A stretch of DNA of 64,000 nt from Rheinheimera pacifica (GTDB lineage Bacteria; Pseudomonadota; Gammaproteobacteria; Enterobacterales; Alteromonadaceae): the NCBI RefSeq assembly GCF_900108485.1, contig NZ_FNXF01000002.1, positions 186,001-250,000 of the forward strand, given 5' to 3'. Below, in pieces: positions 9,351 to 18,824 of the stretch. The notes beneath the pieces were generated by a model, which had not been told where the DNA came from, did no database searches, and worked only from the letters and a program-made list of their open reading frames with translations. Positions within the stretch are counted from its first letter, which is position 1. Every line of letters begins with the position of its first letter. The position numbers and the translations under genes were made by a program.

Positions 9351-9711
9351 CGGGTTTGCCCCTGTAGCTTTGTAACTGAAACAGTACCTGCTCCGGCGAT
9401 TCAGCCAGGCTGACGCTGATTTGTATCAGGCGCAAATCTTCGTCTGGCACTCTGGTTAGCTGCTGTTGCCATAGCCAGTTGCGATTGGCCATTTCTACCT
9501 GGCCCTGATCTTTTTCTTTGCCCGGCCACTCTGTTTCCATCATCGCCAGTTGCATCTGATTATTGGCAATATAGCTGGCCATGGTTAAATCATCTAACTG
9601 GCTTAAACTGCGGATATGGGCCGAACTGGCCTGCATAATAGCCATGCCGGCAGTGGCAAAAATGGCCATGGCTACCAGCAGCTCCAGCAGGGTAAAGCCG
9701 TTGCGTTTCAT
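9343..9711 (-). CDS. gspI: Type II secretion system minor pseudopilin I
   Basis: Minor pseudopilin of 122 residues that nucleates pseudopilus assembly. The leader MKRNG precedes FTLLELLVAMAIFATAGMA, with +5 Glu and the hydrophobic helix. The NNQMQLAMME segment and the short globular domain are typical of GspI. It overlaps gspH by 4 bases. Confidence 0.93.
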   Translation of the reverse strand: MKRNGFTLLELLVAMAIFATAGMAIMQASSAHIRSLSQLDDLTMASYIANNQMQLAMMETEWPGKEKDQGQVEMANRNWLWQQQLTRVPDEDLRLIQISVSLAESPEQVLFQLQSYRGKPGG

Positions 9712-10307
9712 GGCAGCTCCGCAGATACCGGCGTGCGGGTAAGCGGTATGGCAAAATCGGTCGATACTGCGCTATACAACGGTGTCAAATCAGAACTTTC
9801 GGTCAGCAACAACTGAAACGGGCTGATTTCGCCCGACGACAATACAAATACCTGTGGCAGCACCGGTACTTTGCTGTCTTCGTCGCTTTGTTTGTCATCG
9901 TCAGCCAGTTGCCAGTCCAGCTGGCTTAGCAGGTTGGTTTCCTCGCCCGGCAAGCCTTCCAGCTCCAGCTTTAAAGCAATATCATGCGGTAATTTATATT
10001 GCCGCAAGCCGGCAGGTTCATTGGCCTCAGCCCATTTACCTTCTTTGTTGTCGTAATATAAAAAGCCGTAGCGATCGGGCAGCACATACAGCCCCCACTC
10101 CTGCTGCTTTAACATGGCGGTTTCTGCGACAAACTGAAATAACTGCTGAAACCGCTCGGCTTCTTTTTCCAGCCGCTCTTCGCGTGATTCGCCACTGAAA
10201 TTCATTACCACTGTGGTAGCCAGCAAACCAATCAGCAACATCACCAGCATTACCTCAACCAGGGTAAAGCCGTTGCTACGATGCTGAACAGCTGGCCGCG
10301 AGAGCAT
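9708..10307 (-). CDS. gspH: Type II secretion system minor pseudopilin H
   Basis: Minor pseudopilin of 199 residues, at the base of the tip complex. The prepilin leader ends at SNG, then FTLVEVMLVMLLIGLLATT gives the +5 Glu and membrane helix. The central RLEKEAERFQQLFQFVAETA helix and WGLYVLPDRYGFLYYD strand are GspH-like. The start shares one base with the gspG stop (TAATG). Confidence 0.93.
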   Translation of the reverse strand: MLSRPAVQHRSNGFTLVEVMLVMLLIGLLATTVVMNFSGESREERLEKEAERFQQLFQFVAETAMLKQQEWGLYVLPDRYGFLYYDNKEGKWAEANEPAGLRQYKLPHDIALKLELEGLPGEETNLLSQLDWQLADDDKQSDEDSKVPVLPQVFVLSSGEISPFQLLLTESSDLTPLYSAVSTDFAIPLTRTPVSAELP

Positions 10308-10762
10308 TAGTTGTTTGAATTCCCGTTGGCATCCAGATTCCAGTTACCGATGTCATCATCAGTACCGGCTGTGCGATCCGGGCCTTTACTTAATATATCA
10401 ATACGGCCAACCTGGCCCGGGCTTATCAGGATATAGTCTTCATCCCATGGGTCTTTCGGTAAGCGGCGGATAAAGCCACCTTCCGGAAATGAGCGCGGCA
10501 CCGGTTGCGACGTTGGTGCGTTAACCAATGCCTGCATACCTTGCTCTGTGGTGGGGTAAAAGCCATTGCGCAAACGGTACATATCCAGTGCACTTTCCAG
10601 CTGCTGAATATCCACTACGGCTTTTTGCCGTGCGGCGGCTTCCTGGTTACCGATCAGGTTAGGCACCACCATACTGGCGATAATGCCCAGAATAACAATA
10701 ACCACCATCACTTCTAACAGCGTAAAACCGCTGTGCTGTCTGAATTTGTGTTGCCTTAACAT
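10307..10762 (-). CDS. gspG: Type II secretion system major pseudopilin G
   Basis: Main subunit of the periplasmic pseudopilus. From the ATG at 10760-10762, preceded by AGGTGG, the protein has 151 residues. It has leader MLRQHKFRQHSG, then FTLLEVMVVIVILGIIASMV with +5 Glu and membrane helix, the conserved MYRLRNGFYPTTEQGMQALV segment and the calcium-loop-type C-terminus (DILSKGPDRTAGTDDDIGNW). A GTG at 10774 in the same frame overlaps gspF and is less likely. It is the most conserved pseudopilin; identification is secure. Confidence 0.96.
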   Translation of the reverse strand: MLRQHKFRQHSGFTLLEVMVVIVILGIIASMVVPNLIGNQEAAARQKAVVDIQQLESALDMYRLRNGFYPTTEQGMQALVNAPTSQPVPRSFPEGGFIRRLPKDPWDEDYILISPGQVGRIDILSKGPDRTAGTDDDIGNWNLDANGNSNN

Positions 10763-10763
10763 A

Positions 10764-11987
10764 TTAACCACCACCTACCATATTGTTTAACGCTAAAATC
10801 GGCTGCAAAATCGCCATGACAATAAATAACACCATACCGGCCATTACCGCTACCAACACCGGCTCAAACACTTTTAACGACACTGTAACTAAGGTTTCAA
10901 ACTCGCGGTCCTGCGTATTGGCAGCACGCTCAAGCATAGAATCAAGCTGACCACTTTTTTCGCCGCTGGCAACCATATGCAGCATCATCGGCGGAAACAG
11001 CTTGGTTTGCTCCAACGCGTTTCGCAGCGACGTACCCTCACGCACCCTGGCGGTAGCATCTGTTACTGCCTGGCGCATATAAGTATTGCTCAGCACATCG
11101 GCACTAATACGCATAGCTTCCAGCAATGGCACGGCCGAGGCATTAAGAATACTTAAGGTACGGGCAAAACGGGCGGTATTCAGGCCTTTGGTAACCTTGC
11201 CGATAATACGGCTTTTTAGCACCAGAGCATCCCAGCGAAAACGAAATGCCGGTTTGCGCAGCGCCCGCTTAAACAGCACCAGCAACAGCATAAAGCCAAT
11301 CAGTACAACGATGCCGTAAGCGCGTAAAAAATCACTGGCGGCAATTAAAAACAAGGTAGTGCCGGGCAGCGTTTGGCCCATATGTTCAAACTGGCCGACA
11401 ATTTTGGGTACCACCGCCGCCAGCAGGATTGATATCACCAGCACGGCAAAACAGGTCAGAATAATAGGGTACAGCAGGGCCTGCAAAATCTGGCTGCGCA
11501 TATGCTGGCGCTGCTCGGTGTAATCGGCCAGCCGGTTTAATACCTGGTCCAAATGGCCGGATTTTTCCCCCGCGGCCACCATAGAACGAAACAAATGGTC
11601 AAATACATACGGAAACTCGGCCAGGCCTTCTGCCAGGCTGTAACCTTCTACTACCTTAGAGCGCACGGTCATCATCATATTGGTTAGCCGTGGCTTGTCG
11701 CATTGTTCGGCAACGGCCAGCAATGCGCTTTCGATCGGTAATGCGGCTTCAACCAGCGTAGCCAGCTGGCGGGTAATAAGCGCCAGCTCAGAAGCTGAAA
11801 TATTACGCTTAAACCATTGCTTGCCTGAGGCGAGCATTTTTTCCTGCTGTGACGCCAGCGCTACGCTAACCGGAGTGAGTTTTTGCTCACGCAACAATGA
11901 GCGTGCATGGCGGGCGTTGTCGGCTTCCAGTACACCTTTACTGTTTTTGCCTCTGGCATCCAGTGCCTGATATTCAAAGGCTGGCAC
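10764..11987 (-). CDS. gspF: Type II secretion system inner-membrane platform protein F
   Basis: Polytopic inner-membrane protein around which the secretion platform is built. The 407 residues contain two tandem T2SF domains (about 70-190 and 270-395). Membrane segments lie near 170-195 (IILTCFAVLVISILLAAVV), 222-243 and 375-398. Repeated VASGEKSGQLD / VAAGEKSGHLD motifs mark the duplicated cytoplasmic domains. It shares one base with the gspE stop. Confidence 0.96.
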   Translation of the reverse strand: MPAFEYQALDARGKNSKGVLEADNARHARSLLREQKLTPVSVALASQQEKMLASGKQWFKRNISASELALITRQLATLVEAALPIESALLAVAEQCDKPRLTNMMMTVRSKVVEGYSLAEGLAEFPYVFDHLFRSMVAAGEKSGHLDQVLNRLADYTEQRQHMRSQILQALLYPIILTCFAVLVISILLAAVVPKIVGQFEHMGQTLPGTTLFLIAASDFLRAYGIVVLIGFMLLLVLFKRALRKPAFRFRWDALVLKSRIIGKVTKGLNTARFARTLSILNASAVPLLEAMRISADVLSNTYMRQAVTDATARVREGTSLRNALEQTKLFPPMMLHMVASGEKSGQLDSMLERAANTQDREFETLVTVSLKVFEPVLVAVMAGMVLFIVMAILQPILALNNMVGGG

Positions 11988-13498
11988 TATACATCCTCAC
12001 GTGTAACACGCAGCACTTCTTCCAGCGTGGTTTCGCCGCTAAGTACTTTGCTAAAACCATCGGCGCGAATGCTGGGGCTGTGTTGGCGCACATATTTTTC
12101 GATGGCCTGTTCACCCTTGCCGTTGTGAATAAGTTCGCGGATATGTTCGTCTACCAGCAACAATTCATGAATACCGGTACGGCCACGGTAGCCGGTAAAA
12201 TTACATTGATCGCACCCTTTGGCGCGGTAGATCAGTACACCTTCTTTTTTGGTCACGCTTAGCAGGCTGCGCTCTTCTTTATCGGGCTCATGGGCTTCTT
12301 TGCAGTGTATACATAAGGTTCGCACTAAACGCTGTGCCAGTACACCCAGCAAACTGGACGACAATAAAAACGCTTCTACGCCCATATCTTCCAGCCGGGT
12401 AATGGCACCGGCGGCAGTATTGGTGTGCAGTGTAGATAACACTAAGTGGCCGGTTAAACTGGCCTGCACGGCAATTTGTGCAGTTTCAAGATCGCGTATT
12501 TCACCCACCATTACTACATCAGGATCTTGCCGCAATATAGCGCGCAAGCCACGGGCAAAGGTCATGCTGACTTTAGTATTGACCTGAGTTTGGCCGATGC
12601 CTTCCAGCTCGTATTCAATCGGGTCTTCTACGGTAAGAATATTGCGATCTTTAGTATTAATTTCGGTTAAACCGGCATACAAGGTCGTACTTTTACCTGA
12701 GCCGGTAGGGCCGGTAACCAGAATAATGCCGTGTGGCTTTAAAATAAGCTGCGAAAACGCCTGTTGCACTGACAACGTCATGCCAAGATCAGCTAAATTG
12801 AGGTGTGAATTGTTTTTGTCCAGCAAACGCATTACCACCCGCTCGCCATGGCTGGACGGCATGGTAGATACCCGCACATCTACCGCCCGGCCGGCAATCC
12901 TTAGGCTGATCCGGCCATCCTGCGGCACGCGCTTTTCGGCAATATCCAGTTTGGCCATTACTTTAATACGCGACACAAGCAGGCTGGACAAGCGCCGGTT
13001 TGGCCGCAGCACTTCGCGCAAAATACCGTCTACCCGAAAACGCACTATTAAAGCTTTCTCAAAGGTTTCCACGTGAATATCGGATGCACCCAGCTTAATG
13101 GCCTCGCCCAGCATGGCGTTAATCAGCTTGATAATGGGCGCATCATCTTCGTTTTCCAGTAAGTCTTCGCTTTCCTGAATATCATCAGCCAGCGAAGCCA
13201 GGTTAACTTCATTGCCAATGTCTTCCATCAGTTGCTGCGCTTCTGAGGAATCCCGCTGGTAGCTGGCCTCCAGCATGGCTTCAAACTCTACCGCTGATAA
13301 ACGCTGAATTTGAAACGGCTCAGCCAGCATCCGCCGCACTTCTAACACGGCAGCGGCGGTGGTCGCGGTATGAATATACAGCCGCCAGCCTTCATCGGCC
13401 TGCAATTTCAGTAAGACGCCATGGCGTTTGGCAAAACCAAACGGCAAGCGGATACGGCTGCTGGCAGGTTTTATCTGTTCTGCTTCCAGCGCATCCAT
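11987..13498 (-). CDS. gspE: Type II secretion system ATPase E
   Basis: Cytoplasmic hexameric ATPase that powers pseudopilus assembly. The 503 residues contain an N1E/N2E region, Walker [10 protein letters not shown] (about 265), an Asp box ([12 protein letters not shown]), Walker [13 protein letters not shown], a His box ([12 protein letters not shown]) and the tetracysteine zinc motif CIHC...CDQC near 400-430. The start shares a base with the gspD stop (TAATG). Length and motif order match GspE. Confidence 0.97.
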   Translation of the reverse strand: MDALEAEQIKPASSRIRLPFGFAKRHGVLLKLQADEGWRLYIHTATTAAAVLEVRRMLAEPFQIQRLSAVEFEAMLEASYQRDSSEAQQLMEDIGNEVNLASLADDIQESEDLLENEDDAPIIKLINAMLGEAIKLGASDIHVETFEKALIVRFRVDGILREVLRPNRRLSSLLVSRIKVMAKLDIAEKRVPQDGRISLRIAGRAVDVRVSTMPSSHGERVVMRLLDKNNSHLNLADLGMTLSVQQAFSQLILKPHGIILVTGPTGSGKSTTLYAGLTEINTKDRNILTVEDPIEYELEGIGQTQVNTKVSMTFARGLRAILRQDPDVVMVGEIRDLETAQIAVQASLTGHLVLSTLHTNTAAGAITRLEDMGVEAFLLSSSLLGVLAQRLVRTLCIHCKEAHEPDKEERSLLSVTKKEGVLIYRAKGCDQCNFTGYRGRTGIHELLLVDEHIRELIHNGKGEQAIEKYVRQHSPSIRADGFSKVLSGETTLEEVLRVTREDV

Positions 13499-15621
13499 TA
13501 GTCTTGCTTCCCTTGCTCAATACCGGCAGGTGGTTGCTGCTTATTCATATAATCATCAAAAGTAGGTGGCAGGGTTAATGAATCATCCCACTCTGGCAAT
13601 ACCACCTGCCGGGTGTTTGGCATTAAACGAATGCCCTCTTCCTCGCGCTTTAACTGCTCAGCACGGATATAGTTATATTTGGTTTTAGAAATACCGGAAA
13701 TAGCCGAGCCTTCACGCACTATGGTGGCTTTAATAAATACCATCAGGTTACGTTTTTGCTTGGTGACGCTAGTCGATTTAAACAAATGCCCCAAAATAGG
13801 AATATCGCCTAAAATAGGTACCTTAGACTCACTTTCCTGAACGTCCTCATCAATTAAACCACCCAGCACTACGGTGGCGCCGTCATCTGCCATAACTGTG
13901 GTTTTAATTTCACGCTTATTAATAGTGATATCCACCGCAGTAGCACCACCAATGCTGGACACTTCCTGTTCGATGGTTAATTGCACTGCATCGCCTTCAT
14001 TAATTTGCGGTGTAACCTTAAGCTTAATACCCACTTCCTGGCGCTGTACCTGCTGGAACGGGTTGGTATTATTGGAACCAGTGGTAGAGCCGGTAATAAC
14101 CGGTACTTCCTGACCTACCAGAAAGAACGCTTCCTGGTTATCCATCGTAGTAATATGCGGGGTGGCCAGTACATTAGAATTTGTACTGGTGCGTACAGCT
14201 TGTATAAGGGCAGCCCAATCGCCGCTGACAAAGCCCAGCAAAGCACCATTTAATCCGCCCAATACCTGCCCTGCAAGCGTGTAGTCACCTTCCGTATCAG
14301 GAACAGGTACAGTCACACTGGGCACACCAGGAATAGTTGATTGTTCAACCCGTGGCGGGTTTTTAATTGGCCTGGCAGCAAGAGCAGCCCCTGCAGCATC
14401 AATAATAGAAATGGTATTGCCATTGCTAAAGTTAGTGCCACCACCGTTTTTATTAAGCCATTGCACACCTAAATCGGTGCCATCACCTTCAAATACTTCA
14501 ACAATAATAGCTTCTACCAGTACCTGAGCGCGGCGGATATCCAACTGCCGCAACACTTCTTCTAACGAGCGCATCATATCCGGCTGGGCGGTGATCACCA
14601 GTGAGTTACTGTCGGCGTGGGCTTCAATGCTAATAGCACGGCCGGTATTAGCCGCTGCACCGCGGCCACCCTGGGCGCCTGCTGCACCGCTACCGCCCTG
14701 TACTTCAGCCACTATAGATTCGCTCACGCCTTTTAATACCGGCACCAGCTCTTCTGCTTTGGCATATTTTAAATAAAACACCCGGGTGTTACCGCTGGTT
14801 TGCAGCTCGCTGTCCAGCCGTTTGGCCAGTTCAATAACGCGCTGGCGCGCCTGCAATTCGCCGCTGACAATCACGCTGTTGGTACGCTCATCGGCAACAA
14901 TACGCGGCACCAGAAAATCCGGTTGTTCGGCCCGGCCCTGGCTTTTATAAATGTTTTCCAGAATACGCACGACCTCAGGTGCAGAGGCGTATTGCAGCTT
15001 AACAATTTCCAGTTCCTGATCGCCGGCTTTATCTACGCGCTGAATAATATCGACCAGCCTGTTTACTACGGCCGCCGGGCCGGTCATCATAATCACGTTA
15101 GACGGGTCGTAGTTTACTACGTGGCCGCCACCGGCCTGGTTACTAAACTGGCGTAATAACGGCGCCAGCTCGCGTACCGAAACATTACGCACCTGCACCA
15201 CCCGGGTAACCATTTCGTCGCCCTGGCCCGGAGCATCATCGGTAACTACCGGAATATTGCTGGTTTTGGCGTCTTTATTGCGCACTACCTTTAATACGCC
15301 ATTATCCATTTCCACTACGGCAAAGCTGTAAACTTCGAGCACGTTAAGGAAAAACTGATAATATTGTTTCTCGTTCAGCATTTCGTAGCTGCGCACATTA
15401 ATACGGCCACGCACCTGCGGATCAACAATAATGGTTTTTTTCAGGTTCATGCCAACGATATTAATAAATTCATTAATATCGGTGCCTTTGAAGTTAGGCG
15501 AATACATCACCTCTTCCTGTGCTACAACAGTAACACCAGGCACAACGGCAGTGAGCGCAGCCGCCACCAGCAAACTGGCCAGCGAACGACGGGAAAATAA
15601 AGAAAATTGCCCTGATTTCAT
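13498..15621 (-). CDS. gspD: Type II secretion system secretin D
   Basis: Outer-membrane secretin forming the exit channel. The 707-residue precursor has a signal peptide (about 1-35, ending VTVVA), periplasmic N0-N3 domains (N0 with [17 protein letters not shown]; repeated N1-N3 with [12 protein letters not shown] and [11 protein letters not shown]), a Gly/Ala-rich insert near 315, and the secretin core with the signature [14 protein letters not shown] followed by [13 protein letters not shown]. The C-terminal extension could include a pilotin-binding segment, but no pilotin gene is visible here. It starts 27 bases after gspC. Confidence 0.97.
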   Translation of the reverse strand: MKSGQFSLFSRRSLASLLVAAALTAVVPGVTVVAQEEVMYSPNFKGTDINEFINIVGMNLKKTIIVDPQVRGRINVRSYEMLNEKQYYQFFLNVLEVYSFAVVEMDNGVLKVVRNKDAKTSNIPVVTDDAPGQGDEMVTRVVQVRNVSVRELAPLLRQFSNQAGGGHVVNYDPSNVIMMTGPAAVVNRLVDIIQRVDKAGDQELEIVKLQYASAPEVVRILENIYKSQGRAEQPDFLVPRIVADERTNSVIVSGELQARQRVIELAKRLDSELQTSGNTRVFYLKYAKAEELVPVLKGVSESIVAEVQGGSGAAGAQGGRGAAANTGRAISIEAHADSNSLVITAQPDMMRSLEEVLRQLDIRRAQVLVEAIIVEVFEGDGTDLGVQWLNKNGGGTNFSNGNTISIIDAAGAALAARPIKNPPRVEQSTIPGVPSVTVPVPDTEGDYTLAGQVLGGLNGALLGFVSGDWAALIQAVRTSTNSNVLATPHITTMDNQEAFFLVGQEVPVITGSTTGSNNTNPFQQVQRQEVGIKLKVTPQINEGDAVQLTIEQEVSSIGGATAVDITINKREIKTTVMADDGATVVLGGLIDEDVQESESKVPILGDIPILGHLFKSTSVTKQKRNLMVFIKATIVREGSAISGISKTKYNYIRAEQLKREEEGIRLMPNTRQVVLPEWDDSLTLPPTFDDYMNKQQPPAGIEQGKQD

Positions 15622-15648
15622 TAATTTATAACCAATTAGTTTTAATAA

Positions 15649-16593
15649 TTATTGTGACAGATTAACCAGAATATCCCTGATCTCGCCATCGCGCTCTATT
15701 TTTATTGCCGCTTCTTTGGCATCGCGCAATTCATTAATTACGTTCATTGCCTGCTGCATATCATTTAACCGAATACCATTAATTTCTACCGCCAGATCAT
15801 TAGGCTGCAAGCCAAGCTGGGTAAACAATGACGGGTCTTTGCCGGGCATTAAGCGGTACCCAGCCAGCTGCCCATTGTCCCGGTGTGGTGACACCCGGAT
15901 ATAATCGAAAAATTTCATCGGCTGGGCAATCAGCTCGTCACGGCGTAAATCCAGGTCTTCACTTACCTGCAATGGCTGCATTTCCATCGGTTCAGGTGCC
16001 GGCGCCATATCCATTATGGGCTCGTCTGTTTGCTCATCGGCGCGGCCAAGGCCGGCATTAGCCTGCGCAATTTTGGTATATTCAAAACCATCCAGCATCA
16101 GGGTTTCATAGCGTCCGGCTTGTTGTAGCAATACCCGGTCTGACAACACCTGTTTTAACACCGCACTGGTGCCTTCGATGGTATCGTCAATAGCATAAGT
16201 TGCTTCACTACCGCGGCTTTCTATGATGGCACTACCCTGGTTAGGGCTGGCGCCCACCGCGACCAGGCCGGTCAACTTAACATTTAGCTGGGTTTTCGGC
16301 GCCTCAGTCACTACCGGTGCAGCCCGTGGTACCGGCCCAGCAGATGCTTTGCCAAACAACGAAAAGCCGGTTAACGCGGCCAGATTAACACCACCGCTTT
16401 GTTTAACTGCAGCAAGGCCAGTGGCCGGTGGTAAAGCATTATTTGCAGGCGCAGGCACCACCTGCCAGCTAAAGCGTGCCAACAACCATGCCAGTACAAT
16501 AACCAAAACCAGGTTCAGCACCTGCTGCACCCGGTTTAATGGCACTTTTTGTAGTTGTCTCACTAACTGCTGCGTGTCTAATAACGGCTTCAT
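15649..16593 (-). CDS. gspC: Type II secretion system protein C
   Basis: First gene of the gsp operon; bitopic inner-membrane protein that contacts the secretin and probably recruits substrates. The 314 residues have a membrane helix near 24-44 (VLNLVLVIVLAWLLARF), a homology-region domain (about 95-170, with KLTGLVAVGASPNQGSAII) and a C-terminal PDZ-like domain (LFTQLGLQPNDLAVEINGIRLND). A promoter lies 30-58 bases upstream. Confidence 0.95.
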   Translation of the reverse strand: MKPLLDTQQLVRQLQKVPLNRVQQVLNLVLVIVLAWLLARFSWQVVPAPANNALPPATGLAAVKQSGGVNLAALTGFSLFGKASAGPVPRAAPVVTEAPKTQLNVKLTGLVAVGASPNQGSAIIESRGSEATYAIDDTIEGTSAVLKQVLSDRVLLQQAGRYETLMLDGFEYTKIAQANAGLGRADEQTDEPIMDMAPAPEPMEMQPLQVSEDLDLRRDELIAQPMKFFDYIRVSPHRDNGQLAGYRLMPGKDPSLFTQLGLQPNDLAVEINGIRLNDMQQAMNVINELRDAKEAAIKIERDGEIRDILVNLSQ

Positions 16594-16622
16594 TGCACAC
16601 TTCTACTTTAAGAGAGAAATTT

Positions 16623-16651
16623 ATCTTACCCAGTTGTCCGGCAGCCAACAA
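16623..16651 (-). promoter_or_regulatory. Predicted sigma-70 promoter of the gsp operon
   Basis: On the minus strand TTGTTG and TAAGAT are separated by 17 bases, leaving a leader of about 23 bases before the gspC ATG. Box quality is moderate and the spacing is ideal. Confidence 0.5.
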
Positions 16652-16724
16652 GGCCAGCGCCAAAATTTACAAGGTATTAACCATGTTTTTTTCGTATCTG
16701 CCGCCATTTTGCCTGCTTTGGCAC

Positions 16725-16730
16725 TATAAT
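16725..16730 (+). promoter_or_regulatory. Possible -10 box for hslR
   Basis: A perfect TATAAT lies 32 bases before the hslR ATG. No convincing TTGACA-like -35 box is found at 16-18 bases. A heat-shock sigma promoter could not be recognised with confidence. Confidence 0.35.
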
Positions 16731-16762
16731 GGCGATCTTAGTTCGACCACACAGTGTAAATT

Positions 16763-17176
16763 ATGTCGTCAGCAAAACAATCCGGACATTCTGTCAGCCC
16801 TGCGTTACGTTTAGATAAATGGCTATGGGCATGCCGCTTTTATAAAACCCGCGCTTTAGCCAAAGAGATGATCGAGGGCGGTAAAGTACATTATAATGGC
16901 CAGCGCTGCAAAGCCAGCAGAACGGTAGAGACCGGCGCCACCGTGCGCCTGCCACAGGGCACGGATGAAAAAGTGGTAATAGTGCTGGGTTTGTCGGAAA
17001 AACGCCTGGCCGCGCCGCTGGCACAACAGCTGTACGAAGAAACAGCCGACAGCATAGAGCAACGGTTAAAACGGGCTGAGCTGAGAAAAACCAACAGCCT
17101 GTTTGCACCGCACCCGGATACTAAACCAGACAAAAAAGAGCGGCGTAAGCTGCTTTTATTAAAATCGCAGCAGTAA
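16763..17176 (+). CDS. hslR: Ribosome-associated heat shock protein Hsp15
   Basis: RNA-binding protein that binds dissociated 50S subunits carrying a nascent chain and helps recycle them. The 137 residues have an S4 RNA-binding domain (about 15-70, with RLDKWLWACRFYKTRALAKE and GGKVHYNGQRCK) and a basic C-terminal tail. The product matches Hsp15 in length and order. It is followed after 9 bases by hslO, the usual heat-shock pair. Confidence 0.95.
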   Translation: MSSAKQSGHSVSPALRLDKWLWACRFYKTRALAKEMIEGGKVHYNGQRCKASRTVETGATVRLPQGTDEKVVIVLGLSEKRLAAPLAQQLYEETADSIEQRLKRAELRKTNSLFAPHPDTKPDKKERRKLLLLKSQQ

Positions 17177-17185
17177 GAGAACAGC

Positions 17186-18034
17186 ATGAATTCAGATAAT
17201 TTATTCCGCTTTTTGTTTCAAAACCGCAACGTGCGCGGCGAGCTGGTGCAGCTGGCAGACAGCCTGGACCAAATGTTACTGCACCACGACTACCCGCAGC
17301 CGGTAAAGCAACTGCTGGCTGAACTGGTTGCGGCCACCAGTTTATTAACTGCCACGTTAAAACTGGATGGCGATATTGCCGTACAAATTCAGGGCGATGG
17401 CCCAATACGTTTTGCCGCAGTAAATGGCACTGATCAACAGCAGTTTCGCGGTGTAGTGCGGATGCAGGCAGAAATTTCCGGTGAGAGCTTCCGCGATCTG
17501 ATCGGTGAAGGCTATCTGCTGGTAACTATTACACCAAAACAGGGCGAGCGTTATCAGGGTATTATTCCGCTAAGCGGTGATAGCTTAACCAGCACGCTGG
17601 AAGCCTATTTTGCCCAGTCAGAGCAACTGCCCACCCGCTTATACCTGTACACCGACTTACAAGCAGCACACTGCCGCGCGGCCGGCTTTATGTTGCAGGT
17701 ACTGCCGGTAGATCAGCAAAAAGCTAAAGCTGACTTCGAAGATTTAGTGATGTTAAGCGATACCCTAACCAAAGACGAAATATTCAGCCTGCCGGCCGAA
17801 CAACTGTTATACCGTTTATTCCATCAGGAAGAGGTAGAACTGTTTGCCCCGCAGCCAGTCAGTTTTGTTTGTGGTTGTTCAAAAGAGAAATGCGCCTCAG
17901 CCATTATCAGCCTGGGCCGCGACATCATTAACGAACATATCGCCGAAGGTAAGCTCGAAATCAGCTGCGAATACTGCAATAAAACCTACCACTTTAATGC
18001 AGATGATTTAAGCGCTTTACTACAGCAAATATAG
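17186..18034 (+). CDS. hslO: Redox-regulated chaperone Hsp33
   Basis: Cytosolic holdase chaperone activated by oxidation and heat. The 282 residues have the Hsp33 N-terminal fold (LVQLADSLDQMLLHHDYP, LKLDGDIAVQIQGDGP, GEGYLLVTITPK) and a C-terminal redox switch with four Cys: VCGC...SCEYC, arranged CXC-X27-CXXC, which hold zinc in the reduced form. The operon partner is hslR. Confidence 0.97.
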   Translation: MNSDNLFRFLFQNRNVRGELVQLADSLDQMLLHHDYPQPVKQLLAELVAATSLLTATLKLDGDIAVQIQGDGPIRFAAVNGTDQQQFRGVVRMQAEISGESFRDLIGEGYLLVTITPKQGERYQGIIPLSGDSLTSTLEAYFAQSEQLPTRLYLYTDLQAAHCRAAGFMLQVLPVDQQKAKADFEDLVMLSDTLTKDEIFSLPAEQLLYRLFHQEEVELFAPQPVSFVCGCSKEKCASAIISLGRDIINEHIAEGKLEISCEYCNKTYHFNADDLSALLQQI

Positions 18035-18040
18035 TATGCC

Positions 18041-18081
18041 AGCCACCGTCGCTATCGCGGCGGCGGCTTTGTAATAGCTTT
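18041..18081 (+). terminator. Probable terminator of hslRO
   Basis: AGCCACCGTCGC and GCGGCGGCGGCT flank a TATC loop, giving a strong GC stem with one mismatch and one wobble. It is followed by TTGTAATAGCTTTTT. It starts 7 bases after the hslO stop. The T-run is interrupted, so efficiency is uncertain. Confidence 0.55.
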
Positions 18082-18088
18082 TTACGGC

Positions 18089-18430
18089 TTAATCATCCCG
18101 CGTCAGCACTTCCAGCAGTTCGATCTCAAAGACCAGATTACTGTTGGGCGGGATCATAGTGCCTATCTGGCGCTCGCCATACGCCAGCGCTGCCGGTACC
18201 CACAGCTTACGCTTTCCGCCGGTTTTCATACCCTTAAGGCCCAATATCCAGCCCTGAATTACGCGGTTATTGCTCAGCACTATCTGAAAAGGCTCACCGC
18301 GTTTGTAAGATGAATCAAACTCAGTGCCATCTTCAAGCCAGCCACGGTAATGCGCAGTAATCAGCGCCCCGCGCTCAGCGGCTTTGCCGGTGCCTTCGAT
18401 AAGGTCTTCAATTTTTACTTCGGGTTGCAT
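18089..18430 (-). CDS. FKBP-type peptidyl-prolyl cis-trans isomerase
   Basis: Small cytosolic proline isomerase of 113 residues. The single FKBP domain is intact: VTAHYRGWL-like strand (ALITAHYRGWLEDGTEFDSSY), RGEPFQIVL, VIQGWILGLKGMKTGGKRKLWVP, YGERQIGTMIPPNSNLVFEIELLEV. The open frame runs back to 18502, but a TATAAT box on this strand lies inside that extension, so the real start is the ATG at 18428-18430, close to the conserved domain. No signal peptide is seen. The gene follows arfA in the same direction with its own promoter. Confidence 0.9.
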   Translation of the reverse strand: MQPEVKIEDLIEGTGKAAERGALITAHYRGWLEDGTEFDSSYKRGEPFQIVLSNNRVIQGWILGLKGMKTGGKRKLWVPAALAYGERQIGTMIPPNSNLVFEIELLEVLTRDD

Positions 18431-18461
18431 GGGTTGGTCTTTAGATAAAATTAATGCCGGT

Positions 18462-18467
18462 ATTATA
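18462..18467 (-). promoter_or_regulatory. -10 box of the FKBP gene
   Basis: A perfect TATAAT on the minus strand lies 31 bases before the FKBP ATG and only about 10 bases beyond the arfA stop codon. No good -35 box is seen. The region upstream is the end of arfA and its hairpin. Confidence 0.45.
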
Positions 18468-18476
18468 GCGAGATAT

Positions 18477-18662
18477 TTAATGGCGATGTGCAGAAACAAC
18501 AAGGGCGTAATCTTTTGAATTACGCCCTTTTCGGTTGTAGGACCCTTTGCCCTTTTTCGCCTTTACCACCCTGGTTTGAAACAACTTGCTGGTGACTAAG
18601 GCCTTTATCGCATTATCACGGATCTCGCCGCGGCCATGCTCGGTTGCCGCTGGTTTGTTCAT
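18477..18662 (-). CDS. arfA: Alternative ribosome-rescue factor ArfA
   Basis: Backup rescue factor that recruits release factor RF2 to ribosomes stalled on non-stop mRNA. The 61-residue frame carries the ArfA core RGEIRDNAIKALVTSKLFQ...KKGKGSYNRKGR, matching E. coli GQIKDNAIEALL...KKGKGSYMRKGK. The ATG at 18660-18662 is preceded by AGGAG at 7 bases; an in-frame start 42 bases upstream is rejected. An 11-bp perfect hairpin lies inside the last codons (see 18501-18529), the arrangement that in E. coli makes the arfA message itself non-stop, so that tmRNA normally destroys the product. The residues after the hairpin (ALVVSAHRH) are probably dispensable. Confidence 0.9.
   Translation of the reverse strand: MNKPAATEHGRGEIRDNAIKALVTSKLFQTRVVKAKKGKGSYNRKGRNSKDYALVVSAHRH
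18494..18529 (-). terminator. Hairpin inside the arfA reading frame
   Basis: On the minus strand AAGGGCGTAAT and ATTACGCCCTT (11 bp, no mismatch) enclose a 7-base loop and are followed by GTTGTTTC. It lies over codons 44-53 of 61, before the stop codon. It can act as an intrinsic terminator or RNase III site, giving a stop-less message; this is the known autoregulatory design of arfA. Confidence 0.8.
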
Positions 18663-18691
18663 CTTTTTACTCCTGGTTAAAAAACATGCAC

Positions 18692-18720
18692 AGTGTAACC
18701 GCATGCTTAGGCCTGAGCAA
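18692..18720 (-). promoter_or_regulatory. Predicted sigma-70 promoter of arfA
   Basis: On the minus strand TTGCTC and TACACT are separated by exactly 17 bases. The predicted start of transcription is about 23 bases before the arfA ATG, leaving room for the AGGAG ribosome-binding site. Confidence 0.6.
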
Positions 18721-18824
18721 CGGCAATAAGTTCCGGCTGCAGCGTTGTTTAACGGCGGCGAAACCTGACAGTCTATACTGCAGTAGTATCAGGTGTCTTT
18801 TAAACAAGTTTGCAGGAGCAGCAG

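Noticed and set aside
17121-17405. Minus-strand frames over hslR and hslO
   Set aside because: They are mirror frames of two strongly conserved genes; no ribosome-binding site or domain.
18663-18704. N-terminal extension of the arfA frame
   Set aside because: It covers the predicted promoter -10 box and lacks similarity to ArfA; the internal ATG has an ideal AGGAG.
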